Positions 1 to 6,146 are shown, numbered from the stretch's first letter. The stretch is DNA of 14,165 nt from Thermoplasmata archaeon (GCA_021806345.1 JAJZXP010000153.1:1-14165); one strand, 5' to 3'. The notes: generated by a model not told the origin, from the letters alone. Program-made: numbers and translations.

Positions 1-1115
1 CTCCGATTCTATACTGCATGTATCTTGACAAGCCTATGAGGGACCACGTATTGCTGCAGGCAATCGCCAGAATAAACAGGCCATATGAATCTCGTGATGG
101 GAGATCAAAGCCTTGTGGCCTGATAATCGATTTCGTCGGTGTATTCAGGAGGCTTAAAGACGCGCTTGAATTTGATTCGAAAGATCTTTCCGACATCGAG
201 GAAGTTGTCCAGGACATAGAGGTTCTGAAGAAGAGTTTCTCCATAAAGATTGCCGAGATGAAATCTGAATACCTTGACGCTCTCAACGGGAGCAGGCCGG
301 ATATGGTAGTTAGCGAAATTATTGAGATGTTCAGGGATGAAAACACAAGGCAGAAGTTCTACACGAGATGGAAGGAGCTGGAGGACATGTACGATATTAT
401 TTCACCGGATGACTTCCTGAGACCGCATCTAGAGGACTTTGAAAAAATCGCAAGGACGTACAACATTCTCAGGATGTACTATGACAACAGACAGAAGCCA
501 GATGTCGATCTTTCTGAGAAGACAGCACAGCTGGTTAGGGAAAACACGTCAATTGGAGAATTTCGGCCTCCTCGTAGCACTTACAGTATCAACGATGAGA
601 CAATAAGCAAAATTGCGTCGGAACATAAAACAGACAGAGAGAGAATCCTGAGCATGATTAACAGCATCCTGAATGAGGTTGCAAAAAAGGTGTCGGAACA
701 GCCCTACCTTATATCAATTGGGGAGAGGGCCGAACTAATAGCCAATGCCTACAGTCAGGGACAGGAATCCTCAGAAAATACCGCGAAGGAATTGGAATCG
801 CTGATCAAGGAAATGAATGAGGCGAACAAGGAGCAGGGGTCATTAGGAATGTCTCCCGACATATTCTCTCTATACTGGCTCCTGAAGAGTAAAAAGATAC
901 ACGAACCGGAAAAGATTGCAACAGAAATGTCTCAGTTTTTTACAAAATATTCAAAGTGGCGCACTAATCCAAGGCAGGAGAGGGATATTAGACTAAAGCT
1001 AAACCTAGCTCTCGCATCCCATAACGGAAGCAATGATATTTCTGAAATTCAGAAAAATACAGAAATAGCAAAGGATATAATTGACAGGCTTAAGGCGAAT
1101 TCAAATGGTAAGTAA
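1..1115 (+). CDS. hsdR: Type I restriction enzyme R subunit (HsdR), C-terminal part
   Basis: HsdR is the motor and nuclease subunit of type I restriction-modification complexes: it translocates DNA by ATP hydrolysis and cuts it. Only the last 370 or so residues are visible. The frame is open from base 3 and the true start lies before the window. The first visible block (LDKPMRDHVLLQAIARINRP, about bases 24-83) is superfamily 2 helicase motif VI with its arginine finger, followed by the GLIIDFVGVF segment that typically comes after it in HsdR. The remainder is a charged, helical C-terminal region of the kind that contacts the HsdM/HsdS methylase core. The nuclease domain and motifs I-V are upstream and unseen. 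The last 11 bases overlap the next gene. The GC-richer, AGG-rich codon use differs from the AT-rich island that follows. The identification is firm; whether the protein is intact cannot be judged. Confidence 0.9.
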   Translation, partial: PILYCMYLDKPMRDHVLLQAIARINRPYESRDGRSKPCGLIIDFVGVFRRLKDALEFDSKDLSDIEEVVQDIEVLKKSFSIKIAEMKSEYLDALNGSRPDMVVSEIIEMFRDENTRQKFYTRWKELEDMYDIISPDDFLRPHLEDFEKIARTYNILRMYYDNRQKPDVDLSEKTAQLVRENTSIGEFRPPRSTYSINDETISKIASEHKTDRERILSMINSILNEVAKKVSEQPYLISIGERAELIANAYSQGQESSENTAKELESLIKEMNEANKEQGSLGMSPDIFSLYWLLKSKKIHEPEKIATEMSQFFTKYSKWRTNPRQERDIRLKLNLALASHNGSNDISEIQKNTEIAKDIIDRLKANSNGK

Positions 1116-1380
1116 GGAGCAATTCAGAGAAGAAGTCCTGAGGATTGCAGCAGAGATGCATGCGAAACCAGCACAGATAAGGATCAGGTCAATGAAATCT
1201 AAAAAGGGAAGCTGCACTCCTAAGAAGATAGTGACATTCGATTACTCAGTTCTGGATCTGGATGAATTATCTAGAAGGGAGGTTATTGTCCACGAGCTGC
1301 TTCATCTGAGGTACAGAAATCATGGGAGGATGTTCAAATTACTGATGAAAGAGTACCTGTATCGAGGTGACACGCCGTAA
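1105..1380 (+). CDS. Small YgjP/M48-like zinc metallopeptidase next to hsdR
   Basis: This 91-residue protein carries a gluzincin-type zinc site: HELLH at residues 63-67 with a third candidate histidine at residue 73 (HExxH, five residues, H). Before it comes the SKKGSCTPKKIVTFDY stretch, comparable to the WGSC segment of the YgjP/DUF45/WLM families. These proteins are usually longer (about 200 or more residues), so this is a minimal form, as often found beside hsdR. I chose the ATG at 1105, which overlaps the end of hsdR by 11 bases and implies translational coupling. A TTG at 1081 would add eight residues that look like read-through of hsdR. Its role in the restriction operon is not established; processing or turnover of a restriction subunit is only a guess. 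Confidence 0.8.
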   Translation: MVSKEQFREEVLRIAAEMHAKPAQIRIRSMKSKKGSCTPKKIVTFDYSVLDLDELSRREVIVHELLHLRYRNHGRMFKLLMKEYLYRGDTP

Positions 1381-1398
1381 TAAGAAAGTTCAGTAAAA

Positions 1399-2148
1399 TT
1401 ATGATTGTTCACCGTTAGTCGATGGAGGTTTGAACCAATCGGTACAAAGTTGCTTAATCAAAGCAACAGCTACTTTTGCCTCATTGATCGACGTAGATAT
1501 GTCCTTGAAATGTGCTCCTGGTAACCTCAGCTTATTTATGGCTTCAGCTTTGTTAAGTACACCGCTGGGAAGCAATTGTTTCACTTTTGGCAAACCCAGA
1601 AGAGCGCCAAAAGTTCTCCCCTCAAATTCGCTACTCCAGACACCGTCAATTCTAGCTTTGAGTATTATGATTCCTTCTAAAATATATGTTGATAAACACA
1701 ATGCCGCATGACTCATTCCATTTTTAATGGAAATTGCAAGTTCTTTCATTGCGGCAAGAATTTCTTTTCCTTCATCTTGTTGAATTAGATAATTCTCTAC
1801 ATACGGGGGCACCGTAAATTCCGTATCTTCATCCAGGAATACCTGCCTAAGAACCACTTTTTTCTCTCCATTTGAGAATATCCTGTCACTGAAACTCCCC
1901 CTCCATTCAATACCTCTTTCGTCAACATACCTAAGACCAAAGTCATACTTGTCTCCGTTTAATCCAGTGTCTAAGTGTTCCCAACAGTAAATGCCATCCT
2001 TGGTTATACCGCTCCACGTCTTGGCAGAGCTTGCCCAAGCATCCCTATTAATTGCAGTAATTTGAACACCATCCACAAATATTCTGTCTGGCATGCTCAC
2101 AGAGATGCAATACCTTGCTGTTCCCATGTTCTCACTTAATGTAAACAT
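1399..2148 (-). CDS. Uncharacterised protein with HEPN/DUF4145-like C-terminus
   Basis: I do not recognise a named family. Numbering is from the GTG at 2151, one codon before the ATG at 2148 used here. Residues 1-120 are rich in beta-type segments and aromatics (for example TWSGITKDGIYCWEHLDTGL). Residues 125-240 are helical, with an AALCLSTYILEGIIILKA helix and then RLPGAH at residues 209-214. That pattern, a long helix with ILE followed by RxxxxH, is reminiscent of DUF4145 and other HEPN-like domains, whose RxxxxH can form an RNase site. The start is ambiguous: a TATA-like box at 2157-2164 would put transcription near 2134 and favour the ATG at 2127, eight codons further in, while a weaker box near 2182 would fit the GTG/ATG pair. 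It converges on the metallopeptidase gene with 18 bases between them. Composition is AT-richer than hsdR, consistent with an acquired cargo gene. Confidence 0.65.
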   Translation of the reverse strand: MFTLSENMGTARYCISVSMPDRIFVDGVQITAINRDAWASSAKTWSGITKDGIYCWEHLDTGLNGDKYDFGLRYVDERGIEWRGSFSDRIFSNGEKKVVLRQVFLDEDTEFTVPPYVENYLIQQDEGKEILAAMKELAISIKNGMSHAALCLSTYILEGIIILKARIDGVWSSEFEGRTFGALLGLPKVKQLLPSGVLNKAEAINKLRLPGAHFKDISTSINEAKVAVALIKQLCTDWFKPPSTNGEQS

Positions 2149-2156
2149 CACCTATA

Positions 2157-2164
2157 ATTATAAA
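2157..2164 (-). promoter_or_regulatory. TATA-like box before the 1399-2148 gene
   Basis: On the minus strand the bases read TTTATAAT. Counting about 26 bases downstream puts transcription near 2134, inside the annotated frame and just before an ATG at 2127. Either that ATG is the true start or a second, weaker AT-rich element near 2182 is used. Confidence 0.35.
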
Positions 2165-2469
2165 CTTATTGAAAATGGATAAATTCATTTGTAAGTCTAT
2201 CGGATTTTTCAAATGAGGTAATAGATAGAAATTTAGATGTCTACCTTGGTTGTAACTCTTAATTTTTTAGATGTCCTATCCTGTAAGTCAGAGACCGGTT
2301 ATCATTTTTATTGCTGTTTAAGAGTATCCTTACTAGGTCGTCACTCGATATGTGTTCCCACTTTGTTGTGAGCAAATCTTACGTCAACTAGAATAAGAAG
2401 TCACGCTTATTAAGTCTTTTTAATTGCTCTCAGATAAGTAAGTTCATGGGAAGGCATGTGTATTATCAT

Positions 2470-2965
2470 GTTTTAAAAGATAGATAAATTGAGTTCAAAA
2501 CCTATATCTTGAAAATATCTCATCCTAAGCTTAATTTATCGCTCTATTACCCTTTCTTTCAAATTTCAATTGTTTAAGTCTACTTTATCCGTGGTTTCAA
2601 GGACATAATCAACTAATTGAGGTAAAGATCATAGTTATCATTTTCAAATCAGGGCAAAGCGGGTATTAGTTCTTCATTTTTGAATTTAGATCCTTCAAAG
2701 GTATAATCTTACATCCTGTTACCTTTTCTTTTAAATTTGAGTCGTTCTGCTCTATTTTATTGCGGTCTCACAAAAAAAGAATCCGTGATTGCGATCAAGA
2801 TCATAGTTGCCACTTTCAAAGAACAATAAAATGAGTTTATTTCTTTATTTTTGAATTCATTGTGTTCTAGGATAAATTATATCTCGTGCTGTCCATTCTT
2901 TCAAGTTTAAGCGCTTTAAGTTCATTCTAATGTGGTTTCAGAGAAAGAGAGAGAGGATACTGCGG
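2470..2965. repeat. Three tandem diverged copies of a repeat with period about 170 bp
   Basis: Copy boundaries are about 2470-2606, 2625-2796 and 2797-2965. The same order of blocks recurs: TTTCAAA, a T-rich stretch around TTTTTGAATT, a GGTATAAT-like block, then CTTTCTTTCAAATTT, a TC-rich block, GTGGTTTCA and a purine tail (GAAAGAGAGAGAGGATA in the third copy). The anchor AAATTT/AAGTTT falls at 2561, 2733 and 2903, giving periods of 172 and 170. AAGATCATAGTT recurs at 2625 and 2797. The first copy is shorter in its 5' half. No terminal inverted repeats, target duplications or shared reading frame are evident. A fourth copy lies at 4283-4440. They could be remnants of a small mobile element, a repeated RNA or an AT-rich protein-binding array. 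Confidence 0.6.
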
Positions 2966-3135
2966 ACAAAATTAGCCTTACCTAAGACATATATAGACAG
3001 AGAGACCTAAGAAATTGGAAAAGGAAATAACTGAACATAACAGAGGGAAGTTTGAATAAAGATTCGTCATTATTTCTCTCATTTAGGTTGAGAGCCTTTT
3101 AAAGATCTCATTTATCTAGTCTTGGAAACATAAAC

Positions 3136-4071
3136 CTACAATCCAATGGTCACTAGTTGAATATTAGCCTGTTCAAACATATATTTGTGGAAAAATAAGT
3201 TTCCTTCAATGACTCTGCCTAAGTACTCTTTTTCCTTTTCACTCAATGTGGGCTCTACATCCAACTCCTCTTTGGTCGGAAACCCAAACAAAATTCCTAT
3301 TACAAAATCGTCTGCAACTATCTTATCTCTCAAGCATTCAGCCAATAGATCTCGAACTGACAATTGATTTTTGAATACCTTGAGCTCGATAGCTATGTTG
3401 AATATATCAATGTCAATCCTTCCACGTACTCTCTCCAATCCTCTCAATCTGTGTCTATAGGATATTCTTCCCATGCTGTCTTTAAAAATGGAAGTAACTA
3501 TGTTCTTTTGCTGTCTTGTTTCAATAAAAGTATTGTACGAAACTATGTTATTTTGCTTTCTTGCTTCAATAAAAGTATTGTCTAAATCCTCTTCCGTCGG
3601 CTCGTAAGTATTATCTCTGATTCTGTACCATGTGATCGCATCTTCGGGAGACCAAAGCGGTCTTTCCTCCATAATTACTAAAGCATTTTTTAACGGATGT
3701 CTCTCCTCTTCTTTAGTAGTTTTCAACCCCAAAGGAAGGTTATCAAAAAGAGGTTCATAGAACTTGAGAAAATATTCTACAATTTCATTTTGAAAGTCGC
3801 GTTCTTTGCAGTTACACGAACCACTTTCTTCGTTCCTGGTTTTGCAGTTATGCCGATATACATTCTTAAGATAGTCTAAGATTTCTTCATACCTATCTTT
3901 CTTAAAATCTAAAGGCCATTGAACAAACTGTCGAGGATGATAGATTAAAGGCAATTTTGTTATAAACTCTGTATCGTTACTCCCGCAGTATATACATGTA
4001 CCGGTTTGTCTCTTTCTATAATCGAATTCATAAATTTTTCCACATGAATTGCACCTTATTCTATTATCCAT
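3136..4071 (-). CDS. Zinc-ribbon protein with PD-(D/E)XK nuclease-like motif
   Basis: I recognise no named family for this 311-residue protein, but two parts stand out. Residues 7-29 form a zinc ribbon with CNSC at 7-10 and CIYC at 26-29. Residues 217-231 read GRIDIDIFNIAIELK, the arrangement of a PD-(D/E)XK fold nuclease: candidate metal ligands D220 or D222, a hydrophobic strand, then E229-L-K231. A helix with SVRDLLAECLRD follows, as in this fold. A second Cys cluster (C76, C86, C88) could bind metal. A likely role is a DNA- or RNA-cutting effector guided by its zinc ribbon; that is inferred. Residues 165-194 contain a 15-residue tandem duplication. The gene stands alone between two repeat-bearing non-coding stretches, and the ATG at 4071 lies about 25 bases after a TATA box, so the mRNA is probably leaderless. 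Confidence 0.7.
   Translation of the reverse strand: MDNRIRCNSCGKIYEFDYRKRQTGTCIYCGSNDTEFITKLPLIYHPRQFVQWPLDFKKDRYEEILDYLKNVYRHNCKTRNEESGSCNCKERDFQNEIVEYFLKFYEPLFDNLPLGLKTTKEEERHPLKNALVIMEERPLWSPEDAITWYRIRDNTYEPTEEDLDNTFIEARKQNNIVSYNTFIETRQQKNIVTSIFKDSMGRISYRHRLRGLERVRGRIDIDIFNIAIELKVFKNQLSVRDLLAECLRDKIVADDFVIGILFGFPTKEELDVEPTLSEKEKEYLGRVIEGNLFFHKYMFEQANIQLVTIGL
3490..3585. repeat. In-frame 45-bp tandem duplication inside the nuclease-like gene
   Basis: On the plus strand, AACTATGTT begins at 3496 and again at 3541, and the next 41 bases agree at about 38 positions. The period is 45 bases, so the frame is kept. The protein gains NTFIEARKQNNIVSY followed by NTFIETRQQKNIVTS. The few differences point to a fairly recent duplication. 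Confidence 0.85.
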
Positions 4072-4090
4072 TATCTATTGATATATTACA

Positions 4091-4100
4091 TTTATAAAAA
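4091..4100 (-). promoter_or_regulatory. TATA box of the nuclease-like gene
   Basis: The minus strand reads TTTTTATAAA. Its centre is about 25 bases before the ATG at 4071, the spacing expected between an archaeal TATA box and the transcription start. A leaderless transcript beginning at or next to the start codon is therefore likely. Confidence 0.6.
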
Positions 4101-4165
4101 ACTGCTTGAACTTAGCGCTGAAAAGATTCAAAAAAAAGCAACAGTTATCCCAAATTTTTACGTTT

Positions 4166-4190
4166 TGGATTACACGTAAAGTGTAATTCA
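4166..4190. promoter_or_regulatory. Ten-base inverted repeat with 5-base loop
   Basis: The arms are TGGATTACAC (4166-4175) and GTGTAATTCA (4181-4190) around GTAAA. Nine of ten positions pair, and in plus-strand RNA the tenth would be a G-U pair. It lies about 70 bases upstream of the TATA box of the minus-strand nuclease-like gene. It may be an operator for that promoter or a structured element in an unknown plus-strand transcript. Confidence 0.5.
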
Positions 4191-4282
4191 TAGAAGAAAC
4201 CCTTTTTAAACTATTCCTGGTCTTTAGGTTCATTTTTACCAGAAATTTTTTGGAACATATCTAGAAAATAAAGTCAATTTCA

Positions 4283-4440
4283 TGTTTTCACTTTCAAATC
4301 CAAGTAAAATGAGTTTCATTTATTTTTTCTGAATTTGGATCCTTTAAAGGTATAATTTGTCATCCTATCATCCTTTCCTTCAAATTCGAGTCGTTTTACC
4401 TCATTTTATGCGTGATTTCAGGGAAAGAAAGAGGATATCG
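4283..4440. repeat. Fourth, dispersed copy of the roughly 170-bp repeat
   Basis: The block order of the array at 2470-2965 is repeated here in the same orientation: CACTTTCAAA, AAATGAGTTT, TTTGGATCCTTTAAAGG followed by TATAATTT, CATCCT, CTTTCCTTCAAATTC, GAGTCGTTTT, GTGATTTCAGGGAAAG and AAAGAGGATA. Its first half is closest to the second and third tandem copies. The GAGTCGTT block is shared with the second and the purine tail with the third. The copy ends about 55 bases short of the stop of the small minus-strand ORF. Confidence 0.6.
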
Positions 4441-4494
4441 GTCGTTCTATGGAGATTAGCAAACAATTCCGTTCTAATAAGCCAAGAAAGATCT

Positions 4495-4659
4495 TTAGAG
4501 ATTCCCCATAGTTTCTTCCAATTTTTTCATTGCCTTTTCTTCGATCTCAGATGCAATCTCCTTTACCTCGTCCAATGTTTTGGCCATCCTTATTTTTCTG
4601 GCGAGTCTAAGACTCGTTTTTATATATCCGTTTAGAAAGTTTATCTCGTTTTCTTTCAT
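4495..4659 (-). CDS. Small helical protein of 54 residues
   Basis: The protein begins MKENEINFLNGYIKTSLRLA and is charged and probably all alpha-helical. Residues 28-50 (TLDEVKEIASEIEEKAMKKLEET) look amphipathic and could form a coiled coil or dimer interface. I know no family for it. The main support that it is real is a TATA-like CCTAATAAAA at 4681-4690 on the minus strand, centred 26 bases before the ATG, which fits a leaderless mRNA. Small proteins of this kind near HEPN or nuclease genes are sometimes antitoxins or regulators; nothing here proves that. Confidence 0.5.
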   Translation of the reverse strand: MKENEINFLNGYIKTSLRLARKIRMAKTLDEVKEIASEIEEKAMKKLEETMGNL

Positions 4660-4680
4660 GATTTCACTTAACCTCTCCCG

Positions 4681-4690
4681 TTTTATTAGG
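4681..4690 (-). promoter_or_regulatory. TATA-like box of the 54-residue ORF
   Basis: The minus strand reads CCTAATAAAA, centred about 26 bases before the ATG at 4659. This is the same spacing as at the other leaderless starts in the window. Confidence 0.45.
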
Positions 4691-4731
4691 CTTGCGATGC
4701 AACTTAGTCTTTATTATTAGCCGTTGAATAT

Positions 4732-4923
4732 TTAATTAGATCGGACATCGGAATTCGAAGAGTCTGTTTCACTTTTCAATTTATTTTCTTCTCTCATGAC
4801 ACGACGGTTAGTGTACTCATGTTGGAACCTTCTATAATGTTCTCTGAAAAGGCTTATTACATGGGTTTCTGCGAGCTTTAATTGGGTTCCAACTTGTTTT
4901 TGTTCTACCTCCGTTACCTTCAT
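4732..4923 (-). CDS. Possible small charged protein of 63 residues
   Basis: The frame begins MKVTEVEQKQVGTQLKLAET and continues with a helical, charged middle (residues 17-45) and a polar Lys/Ser/Asp-rich tail. I recognise no family and no clear DNA-binding motif. No good TATA box sits 26 bases upstream; that position is occupied by an inverted repeat (4947-4961). A weak purine stretch (GAAAG) precedes the ATG. It is divergent from the HEPN gene, so an antitoxin or repressor partner is conceivable, but the frame may equally be chance. Confidence 0.3.
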   Translation of the reverse strand: MKVTEVEQKQVGTQLKLAETHVISLFREHYRRFQHEYTNRRVMREENKLKSETDSSNSDVRSN

Positions 4924-4946
4924 TTTTCTTTCAGGTTATGGCTTCT

Positions 4947-4979
4947 GTTAACTACGTTAACATCCAACTTTCGAAGTTG
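4947..4979. promoter_or_regulatory. Two adjacent 15-bp dyads, candidate operator
   Basis: Two perfect inverted repeats of identical layout (six bases, three-base spacer, six bases) lie three bases apart: GTTAAC-TAC-GTTAAC at 4947-4961 and CAACTT-TCG-AAGTTG at 4965-4979. Their centres are 18 bases apart. They lie between the divergent 63-residue ORF (start 4923) and the HEPN gene (start 5174), where a minus-strand promoter would be. This suggests cooperative binding of a dimeric regulator, by inference from layout only. Confidence 0.4.
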
Positions 4980-5143
4980 TCGAAAAGTCAGGGGGTTGTG
5001 GAAGCAATGAGGTCCTCTTGGTCCCGAAGATCGGAGCTTTCTTGCTTAAAAAATTGTAACCTATGTACTATCCCATTAATACCTCTTTCTAACTCCACAT
5101 ACTATTCAGACAGAACTCAGTTGAAACGTTAAGGGATAAACAA

Positions 5144-5153
5144 AATTAATAAG
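5144..5153 (+). promoter_or_regulatory. Weak TATA-like box of the HEPN gene
   Basis: The bases read AATTAATAAG, centred about 25 bases before the ATG at 5174. The match to an archaeal TATA box is modest, but the spacing fits a leaderless start. Confidence 0.35.
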
Positions 5154-5173
5154 TTGTTAAAAGTTGCTCTTTT

Positions 5174-5935
5174 ATGTTTAGAAGCGAACGAGAATATTCG
5201 AGTCTGGATGATTTTTTTCGAACGCGCAATGATAATTCAGTAACGGGACTAACAGCAATTAAGAAAAGGATTAAGGATCTAGATTCGCTGTACAGTGAAT
5301 GGCAATATAATAATACCTGGAATTTTACTTCAGATGATAAAGATAATGTTTTCTTGCGTAACGAAGTATTAGAATGTATAGAAATTATGAGGAGCAGTTC
5401 CATAAACTATATAATCGGAGAGTTCAACTCATCCATTATCGCTTCTTCAGAGGCAGTAGAAAGGGTCTGTGATATAATATTGTATACTGATTTTATAACG
5501 AATTATGAAGGTTCTTACATCACGAGTATCGATCCAGAATGGGTTGAAGTTAAGACTGTTAATGGATTCATATATTATGATAAAAGATGGAATAGAGTAG
5601 TCGAAAATAGTAGAGGATACGTAGTTTATAAACACAAAACATTGAATCAAGAAACGCTGAAGAGCGTTGAAAGATGCGGTTACAAGTGCAGTTATCTGTT
5701 GAATCCAAGAGACACTTTATGTAATAATATTTTTATCGCACGAAGAAACGCTGCGGCTCATGGGGATTTTTCAAGATTGCCAATTGTCGAGCAATTGCAT
5801 GGGTATGTAGTCAGTGAACCGAGTGACTTGCTTAAACTTCGGACTAACAAAGAAGCAGCTCTGGATCAATATAATAAAGCTTCCAAGTTTATAGTCAATG
5901 TTATAAAAGAATTTAATAGAAGAATGTTGAAATGA
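5174..5935 (+). CDS. HEPN-domain protein, probable RNase-type effector
   Basis: This 253-residue protein has a HEPN signature near its C-terminus: RRNAAAHGD at residues 190-198, that is R191-N192 followed by H196, the RNxxxH form linked to metal-independent RNA cleavage. A long final helix (about 225-252) completes the usual HEPN helical arrangement. An N-terminal helical part (1-110, with EREYSSLDDFFRTRND) and a central aromatic, beta-rich part (about 111-157) precede it. MAE_28990/MAE_18760-type and ApeA-like HEPN proteins share features, but I cannot assign it to either. Proteins of this superfamily act as toxins or abortive-infection RNases, or as helper domains. No MNT nucleotidyltransferase, the common antitoxin partner, is adjacent. 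The start is supported by a weak TATA box 25 bases upstream. The AT-rich codon use resembles the rest of the island. Confidence 0.7.
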   Translation: MFRSEREYSSLDDFFRTRNDNSVTGLTAIKKRIKDLDSLYSEWQYNNTWNFTSDDKDNVFLRNEVLECIEIMRSSSINYIIGEFNSSIIASSEAVERVCDIILYTDFITNYEGSYITSIDPEWVEVKTVNGFIYYDKRWNRVVENSRGYVVYKHKTLNQETLKSVERCGYKCSYLLNPRDTLCNNIFIARRNAAAHGDFSRLPIVEQLHGYVVSEPSDLLKLRTNKEAALDQYNKASKFIVNVIKEFNRRMLK

Positions 5936-5945
5936 GAGATACTAG

Positions 5946-6146
5946 AATATATTCTTCAGAAAAGAAAACACGACCAGGATATTTGCCAGATATAGAAGGT
6001 CGTTCAAAAAGGAGGGCATGACAAGGAAGGGAATTATCTATCTGGTCGATAAAGGGACGAGGATGATCCTCAAGGATCACATGCCAGACAGTCCGTATAG
6101 CAGGGAGTTGATGTCAAAGAATTTCCCGAACTATAGCGAAGGATGA
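5946..6146 (+). other. Short GC-richer coding-like fragment, possibly a gene remnant
   Basis: After a stop at 5943-5945 one frame is open for 66 codons, to TGA at 6144-6146. Its last part, from an ATG at 6018 preceded closely by AAGGAGGGC, reads MTRKGIIYLVDKGTRMILKD and then HMPDSPYSRELMSKNFPNYS before the stop. Codon use (AGG, GTC, ATC) is unlike the AT-rich genes on both sides and more like hsdR and the IS110 remnant. The VDKGTRMIL block vaguely recalls DDE-transposase cores, but I cannot identify a family. It may be a decayed transposase or host gene end, or a 42-residue gene. Confidence 0.25.

Larger units (their letters stand above)
2152..3135. other. About 1 kb AT-rich region without a credible gene, holding tandem repeats
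   Basis: No frame of convincing length or protein character crosses this stretch on either strand. Its main content, from about 2470 to 2965, is a run of three diverged copies of a repeat of about 170 bp. Bases 2152-2470 show only AT-rich sequence with a short direct repeat (TTTAGATGTC at 2232-2241 and 2266-2275). Bases 2966-3135 are purine-rich and then AT-rich, running up to the stop of the nuclease-like gene. Confidence 0.6.
4072..4494. other. Non-coding AT-rich stretch between nuclease-like gene and small ORF
   Basis: Besides the TATA box of the nuclease-like gene, it holds a 25-base hairpin (4166-4190) and the fourth copy of the roughly 170-bp repeat (about 4283-4440). A plus-strand frame does cross 4357-4635, but it runs through the repeat and antisense to a better-supported minus-strand small ORF, so I see no credible protein gene here. 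Confidence 0.5.

Noticed and set aside
2470..2965. CRISPR array
   Set aside because: The units are about 170 bp, strongly diverged, with no conserved 25-40 bp repeat alternating with unique spacers, and no cas genes nearby.
3364..3585. Plus-strand frame with repeated LSCFNKSIV peptide
   Set aside because: It is the antisense reading of the 45-bp duplication in the nuclease-like gene.
4357..4635. Plus-strand frame of 92 residues
   Set aside because: It runs through the fourth repeat copy and then antisense to the 54-residue ORF, has low-complexity Phe/His-rich wording, and no promoter or ribosome-binding site.
4938..5132. Plus-strand frame of 64 residues upstream of the HEPN gene
   Set aside because: Ser/Asn/Leu-rich composition, no family resemblance, and its first codons are the paired dyads, so it is better seen as control DNA.
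5932..6021. 29-codon frame starting at the HEPN stop (ATGA overlap)
   Set aside because: Very short, polar, not recognisable. The overlap alone is weak support.
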